Assembly: GCA_964635295.1 (NCBI GenBank)
Contig: CAZWOB010000003.1
Span: 1-64,000 of the forward strand
Length of the DNA stretch: 64,000 nt
Reading direction: 5' to 3'
Origin: Waddlia sp964635295
GTDB lineage: Bacteria; Chlamydiota; Chlamydiia; Chlamydiales; Waddliaceae
Positions 60,245-64,000 of this stretch are shown here, piece by piece. Made by a program: the position numbers and the translations under genes. The notes under the pieces are model-generated. The model did no database searches. It saw nothing but the letters and a program-made list of their open reading frames with translations, and was not told the origin of the DNA. Positions within the stretch are counted from its first letter, which is position 1, and each line of letters starts with the position of its first letter.

Positions 60245-60709
60245 ATGTTAACTTTTAAACACAAAACTTTAATTATCACAGCTGGAATGGTCTGGTTTGT
60301 GATAGGTGTATTTCTTTTGCAACTGGGGTTGCGGTTGCTGACCGGCCTGTTATTGCCTGAGGCGAATTACAGTTCGATGTTCTCATCGATGGCGAATATG
60401 TTCGGTAGTTATGAAAACAGCGTGATCGTTCTCATTCTTGCCGGTTTGATGATCGGTTTTTGGAAAGGCAGGGTCGTCCTCGCGAAATCTGTCAATCGCG
60501 TTGTCAATCGTATACGATCTTTTGAAGAGCCCACATCAATTGCCAAGATGTACAGCCTGCCGTATTACTTATTGCTGCTTTCCATGATCGGACTGGGGAT
60601 GGCGATCAAGTTTTTCCAGGTACCGATGGATATCAGGGGAGCGATCGATGTTGCCATAGGCGCAGCTTTGATCAACGGCTCAATGCTGTATTTCCGTCAA
60701 GCCCGATGA
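60245..60709 (+). CDS. Small four-helix membrane protein of unknown function
   Basis: 154 residues from ATG 60245 (MLTFKHKT); an upstream in-frame ATG at 60206 overlaps the likely promoter. Four hydrophobic segments (about 8-32, 53-70, 100-121 and 127-145) are linked by short basic loops (RVVNRIRS). I do not recognise the family. It converges with rlmH (13-bp overlap). Confidence 0.8.
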   Translation: MLTFKHKTLIITAGMVWFVIGVFLLQLGLRLLTGLLLPEANYSSMFSSMANMFGSYENSVIVLILAGLMIGFWKGRVVLAKSVNRVVNRIRSFEEPTSIAKMYSLPYYLLLLSMIGLGMAIKFFQVPMDIRGAIDVAIGAALINGSMLYFRQAR

Positions 60710-61122
60710 TAATCGGAGCCTTTGTCGATTTCAAGGGCGCGATAGATCTGTTCAATAAGGATTAGCCGGCTCATTTGATGGGTAAAGGTCAGCGGAGACA
60801 AGCTGATTTTTTGCCCATCGGCCAGCAAACTTTTTGGAATCCCGTCCGCCCCTCCGATGACAAAGGTCAATTTTGAACCTCCACGTTCAAGAGATTCGAC
60901 TAAGAAGCTAGAGAATTGTTCGCTTGTATGGAGGGAGCCTTTGGGGTCGAGGAGAATTGTATTTTTCTCCTTAGCTGCAAGCTCCTCCAGCTGATGATCA
61001 TTCTTTGCCCATTGATACGTGAAGCTTACCGTAGACCTTAACCGCTTAGCATATTCGTCGATGGCGTCGAGGAGCCACTGTTCTTTTGTTTTTCCGACAG
61101 ACAGGATTTTAATGTGATACAT
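60697..61122 (-). CDS. rlmH: 23S rRNA pseudouridine-1915 N3-methyltransferase
   Basis: A 141-residue SPOUT methyltransferase acting on helix 69 of 23S rRNA in the 70S ribosome. It has the family start YHIKILSVGKTKEQWL, ILLDPKGSLHTSEQFSSFL, the SAM-binding FVIGGADGIP, and the C-terminal LTFTHQMSRLILIEQIYRALEIDKGSDYHRA. It overlaps smpB by 14 bases, so the two form an operon with a translation theme. Confidence 0.97.
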   Translation of the reverse strand: MYHIKILSVGKTKEQWLLDAIDEYAKRLRSTVSFTYQWAKNDHQLEELAAKEKNTILLDPKGSLHTSEQFSSFLVESLERGGSKLTFVIGGADGIPKSLLADGQKISLSPLTFTHQMSRLILIEQIYRALEIDKGSDYHRA

Positions 61123-61579
61123 CGCGTTTCATGGCTTGCTGAATGCGTCTCTTCTCATCTCTGTCTTTCAAAGATTTTCTCTTGTCCAGACCTGTTTTTC
61201 CTCGAGCGGTCGCCAGGCTGACTTTGATCCTTCCACTTTTCAGATAGATAGCGAGCGGAACGATCGTCAGCCCTTTTTCCTGAGCGGCGGACTTAAGGCG
61301 CTGGATCTCTTTCTTGTGCATGAGAAGCTTGCGTTCCCTTGTCTCTTCATGGTTATGGATGTTGCCATGTTTCCAGTGGGCGATATGGCACTTGAGAAGC
61401 CAGAGCTCGCTTTCTTTTACGCGGATGTACGCTTCCTGCAAAGAGCCGCCATTGTCCCTGAGGGACTTGACCTCTGTGCCGGTCAGGACAATCCCTGCTT
61501 CGTAGGTGTCCAGTATTTCATATTGATGCCGCGCCTTTCTGTTCGAGACTAATTCAGACGACGATGTTTTTTTTCCCAT
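61109..61579 (-). CDS. smpB: SsrA-binding protein SmpB
   Basis: Partner of tmRNA in rescue of stalled ribosomes. 156 residues from ATG 61579 (MGKKTSSSE); the longer frame to 61642 has no family match. It shows NRKARHQYEILDTYEAGIVLTGTEVKSLRDN, EAYIRVKESELWLLKCHI, KLLMHKKEI, and the basic C-terminal tail KTGLDKRKSLKDRDEKRRIQ. No tmRNA gene is in the window. It diverges from dnaN, as in C. trachomatis. Confidence 0.97.
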   Translation of the reverse strand: MGKKTSSSELVSNRKARHQYEILDTYEAGIVLTGTEVKSLRDNGGSLQEAYIRVKESELWLLKCHIAHWKHGNIHNHEETRERKLLMHKKEIQRLKSAAQEKGLTIVPLAIYLKSGRIKVSLATARGKTGLDKRKSLKDRDEKRRIQQAMKRDVSH

Positions 61580-61716
61580 TTCTAATGATTGCAGTGTTGT
61601 ATTTTGTGCTTTAAGTATAACGCAATGCGCGGATAAAAACACAGTCTCTATTGCTTGACTTTCACTTTTTTAATCGGTTAATCTTTACCCCTACACGATC
61701 ACAAAAGGAATCTGTT

Positions 61717-62850
61717 ATGAAGTTCGTCATTTCCACACAAGAGTTCAACTATTTAATCAGCAAATGTCAACATGTCGTTCCCCCGAATCCTACGATGCCG
61801 ATCCTTTCTAATATCCTGATAGAAGCGAAAAATGGAGAACTGACCTTGACTGCGACTGATCTGACCGTCGGCGTCCGGTGTTTTACCGAAGCCAAAGTGC
61901 TTGAAGAAGGTTCCACCACGCTTCCGGCCAAAAAGCTGTCCTCATTGATCCGTGAGCTGACTTCGATGAATGTCGAAGTGACGACAAACGATCATCACGT
62001 CACTGAGATTATTGCAGACTCCTCAAAATTCAAACTGCACGGGATGGCAGGGAGCAACTTCCCCGACCTTCCTTCTTTCGGAGATGCGACACCGGTCAAG
62101 CTGACACAAGAACAGCTTAAAGAGATGTTTTTCCGCACGTCCTTTGCCGTCTCTAAAGATGATACGCGTTATGCCCTGACAGGGGTGTTCCTGCATATTG
62201 AAAACGGAAAGGCAAGCTTTGTCGGAACTGACGGGAAGCGCCTGGCCAGAACCCATCTGGATATGCAGGTCGACCCTTCCTTTTCAGGCAGCTATATTGT
62301 CCCAATCAAGGCTGTTGACGAGATCCTCAAAAATCTCAAAGAAGAAGGGGATGCAACCCTTTATCTCTTAAACGATAAAATCGCCGTTGAAACGGAAAAC
62401 AGCCTCCATGTCTCCAAGCTGCTCTCCGGAGACTATCCTGACGTCAATCGGGTCATTCCTGAGCAGTCCGCTCAGGTCGTGACCCTGCACAGGGAGGAAC
62501 TGCTGACTCTGTTGAGGCAAGTGTCGCTTTTTACAGCAGAGGGGTATCACTCGGTACGTTTCTCTTTTGGGAATGGCGAAGTCAAACTGTCCGCTAACAC
62601 AAAGGATATCGGTGAGGGCAATGTTTCCATGCCGGTCAATTACCACGCCGAACAGATCGATATTGCGTTCGATCCAACGTTTTTCATGGACATTCTTAAG
62701 CATACAAGAGGGGAACGGGTCACGCTCGGGGTCACAGACTCTTTCAATCCAGGCGTCATCACAGACTCTGAAGAAGGGACGACGGCGACTGCCGGAAATT
62801 CGCCTCTATTTGTCTTAATGCCGATGCGATTGAGTGAGAATGTGGGTTAA
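61717..62850 (+). CDS. dnaN: DNA polymerase III beta clamp
   Basis: The sliding clamp of the replicative polymerase. 377 residues from ATG 61717 (MKFVISTQEF) with AAAGGAA upstream; an alternative start at 61651 is in the promoter region. It has three clamp domains, PNPTMPILSNILIEA near the N-terminus, FVGTDGKRLAR in domain 2, and the C-terminal hydrophobic-pocket motif FVLMPMRL. A possible promoter is TTGACT (61655-61660), 16 bases, GTTAAT. It overlaps recF. Confidence 0.97.
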   Translation: MKFVISTQEFNYLISKCQHVVPPNPTMPILSNILIEAKNGELTLTATDLTVGVRCFTEAKVLEEGSTTLPAKKLSSLIRELTSMNVEVTTNDHHVTEIIADSSKFKLHGMAGSNFPDLPSFGDATPVKLTQEQLKEMFFRTSFAVSKDDTRYALTGVFLHIENGKASFVGTDGKRLARTHLDMQVDPSFSGSYIVPIKAVDEILKNLKEEGDATLYLLNDKIAVETENSLHVSKLLSGDYPDVNRVIPEQSAQVVTLHREELLTLLRQVSLFTAEGYHSVRFSFGNGEVKLSANTKDIGEGNVSMPVNYHAEQIDIAFDPTFFMDILKHTRGERVTLGVTDSFNPGVITDSEEGTTATAGNSPLFVLMPMRLSENVG

Positions 62851-63880
62851 GGCGCTGCTGCTGCGCAATTTCCGATCATATGGAGATGCGCAGTTTCAGT
62901 TCAGCCCTCAAAACAACCTGATCATTGGACCAAACGCTCGTGGTAAAACGACGATCCTGGAGGCGATCTATCTTTTGATCACCGGGCGTTCGTTCCGTTC
63001 CAATAATCTTGATGAGCTCGTCAAAGAAGGAGAGGATGGATTTTACGTCGAACTCCACTACGAGAATCAGGGTATCGATCATTCGATCCGGTATATTTAT
63101 GAAAAAAAGCAGAGGCGCATTTTTGCAAACCGCCATCCCTGCAAATCCCTTTCCGATCTGCTTGGGCTTCTGCAGGGGGCATTATTACTGCCTGATGATA
63201 TTCAACTGATCAAAGGCGCGCCTAAACAGCGAAGAAAATACCTCGATCTGCAGCTTGCGCAGATGAACCCTCTCTATGTGCATCATCTGACGCGCTATTT
63301 TCGCGCGATGCGCCAACGGAACGCATTGTTAAAAATGCACAGCGAGCGGGCAATAGAACTATTTGAAACTGAGATGGCAAGCTCCGGTGCATATCTGATT
63401 GAAGAACGGGAGAGGATTGTAGCTCTTCTTACGCAAGATTGCACAGAGGTTCAGGAAGCGCTTTCATGCGGAAAGGAAGCTGTTTCATTAAAATATGTCC
63501 CAAAATACCAGCCAAAAGACCTTCTTGAACAGTATCGAAAAATGAGGTCGAGAGAGATGAAAACGGGGTCGTCAATGGTCGGCCCGCATTTAGACGACTT
63601 GTCTCTTAAACTGGGCAATCAAGAAGCGAAGCTCTATGCAAGCGAAGGGCAAAAAAAGAGTTTGACCACGGCGTTAAAGTTTGCAGAGTGGAATCAGTTG
63701 AAAGCGCACTCTGATACAACTCCTTTGATGTTGATCGATGATGTCGGAGTTAGTCTCGATGCAAGCAGGCGGGAGAAATTGATTTCTTTATTGGACGGCT
63801 TTTCTCAGGTATTCGTTACAAGCACAGAGCCGCTGCAATTTTCTTCCAGCTCGCGTGATACGGAGCAGGTCAAACTGTAG
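62840..63880 (+). CDS. recF: DNA replication and repair protein RecF
   Basis: An SMC-like ATPase that helps RecR load RecA at gaps. It has LLLRNFRSYGDAQFQF, Walker A IGPNARGKTTILEA, signature-region SEGQKKSLTTALKFAEW, and Walker B LMLIDDVGVSLDASRRE. I choose ATG 62840 (MWVKALLL, 346 residues); GTG 62834 would add two residues. The start lies within the last codons of dnaN. Its partner recR is at 54526-55122. Confidence 0.95.
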   Translation: MWVKALLLRNFRSYGDAQFQFSPQNNLIIGPNARGKTTILEAIYLLITGRSFRSNNLDELVKEGEDGFYVELHYENQGIDHSIRYIYEKKQRRIFANRHPCKSLSDLLGLLQGALLLPDDIQLIKGAPKQRRKYLDLQLAQMNPLYVHHLTRYFRAMRQRNALLKMHSERAIELFETEMASSGAYLIEERERIVALLTQDCTEVQEALSCGKEAVSLKYVPKYQPKDLLEQYRKMRSREMKTGSSMVGPHLDDLSLKLGNQEAKLYASEGQKKSLTTALKFAEWNQLKAHSDTTPLMLIDDVGVSLDASRREKLISLLDGFSQVFVTSTEPLQFSSSSRDTEQVKL

Positions 63881-63883
63881 TTT

Positions 63884-64000
63884 TTAATCCATTGTCATGC
63901 GGCCGAAAGGCGTGATGCTAAAGCACTCTCTTCCTTGATGGGTGCCGGTCGCGACCAGCCCTGCCGAGAAGAGCGTTTGGAAGATGTACTGATGGATGGT
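63884..64000 (-). CDS. C-terminal end of an unknown protein (truncated by window edge)
   Basis: On the minus strand an open frame enters at 64000 and ends at the TAA at 63884-63886, giving 38 residues that end TPFGRMTMD. It converges with recF after a 3-base gap. The segment is too short to identify. The absence of stops and the tight convergent spacing suggest a real gene. Confidence 0.6.
   Translation of the reverse strand, partial: TIHQYIFQTLFSAGLVATGTHQGRECFSITPFGRMTMD

Noticed and set aside
1..64000. tRNA, rRNA, CRISPR, insertion sequence or prophage genes
   Set aside because: No T-loop-like motif with cloverleaf, no rRNA stretch, no regularly spaced direct repeats and no transposase, integrase or phage structural protein was seen in either strand.

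Overview
This window looks like a scaffold piece from an environmental (chlamydia-like) member of the Chlamydiae, probably of the Waddlia/Criblamydia/Parachlamydia type. The main reason is gene order. bamA-skp-lpxD diverging from recR-fabH-fabD-fabG-acpP, with pdhABC near lpxD, and smpB diverging from dnaN-recF, are arrangements I know from Chlamydia trachomatis. Further support comes from several candidate secreted or Inc-like proteins, a eukaryotic-type effector repertoire and moderate GC. It is not a Chlamydia sensu stricto: it carries a lipoprotein SodC, HemJ, MenH, a MazEF module and an NEL-type ubiquitin ligase. One run of 100 Ns (40753-40852) marks an assembly gap inside a gene. I see no rRNA, tRNA, CRISPR array, insertion sequence or prophage.

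Layout. 0-9.7 kb: repeat-bearing intergenic DNA, an FAD oxidoreductase, mtaB, a conserved unknown, a small Inc-like membrane protein, ligA-sodC, miaB, hemJ, rplM-rpsI. 9.7-22.4 kb: a 1243-residue coiled-coil protein; a four-gene mlaE-mlaF-mlaD-yqgE set; a secreted ATP-grasp-like protein next to an asparagine-synthetase homologue that has lost its key catalytic residues; a possible cysteine-protease effector; a mazEF module with a palindromic operator. 22.6-35.9 kb: tamB/tamA, a leucine-rich-repeat NEL E3 ligase with an added U-box-like domain and a nuclear localisation signal, hemL, an alpha/beta hydrolase, and the membrane set nfeD-long/nfeD-short/floA/unknown/yggS. 35.9-50.1 kb: an ankyrin-repeat protein, a dicarboxylate symporter, two tandem kinase-like membrane proteins, a YtxJ-immunity-domain fusion, pdhABC, two membrane-associated unknowns, menH and an exported NagZ. 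50.1-64 kb: lpxD-skp-bamA, recR, fabHDG-acpP, acpS, a PIN/TRAM membrane protein, rlmH-smpB, dnaN-recF and the end of an unknown gene.

How the genes fit together. Envelope biogenesis is the strongest theme: BamA/Skp/LpxD, TamA/TamB, the Mla lipid transporter, FloA/NfeD and NagZ. Central metabolism is represented by pyruvate dehydrogenase, type II fatty-acid synthesis, heme steps and one menaquinone step. Information processing is represented by LigA, DnaN, RecF, RecR, SmpB, RlmH, L13, S9 and two methylthiotransferases. Between these conserved blocks sit single, often convergent, accessory genes. Several have near-consensus TTGAC(A/T)-N17/18-TATA promoters of their own, and they look like host-interaction proteins. 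The most notable is the LRR-NEL-U-box protein at 26717-28705, which appears to join two unrelated ubiquitin-ligase folds in one predicted nuclear effector. I worked by reading the sequence alone, so all family assignments rest on recognised motifs and would need profile or structure searches to confirm.
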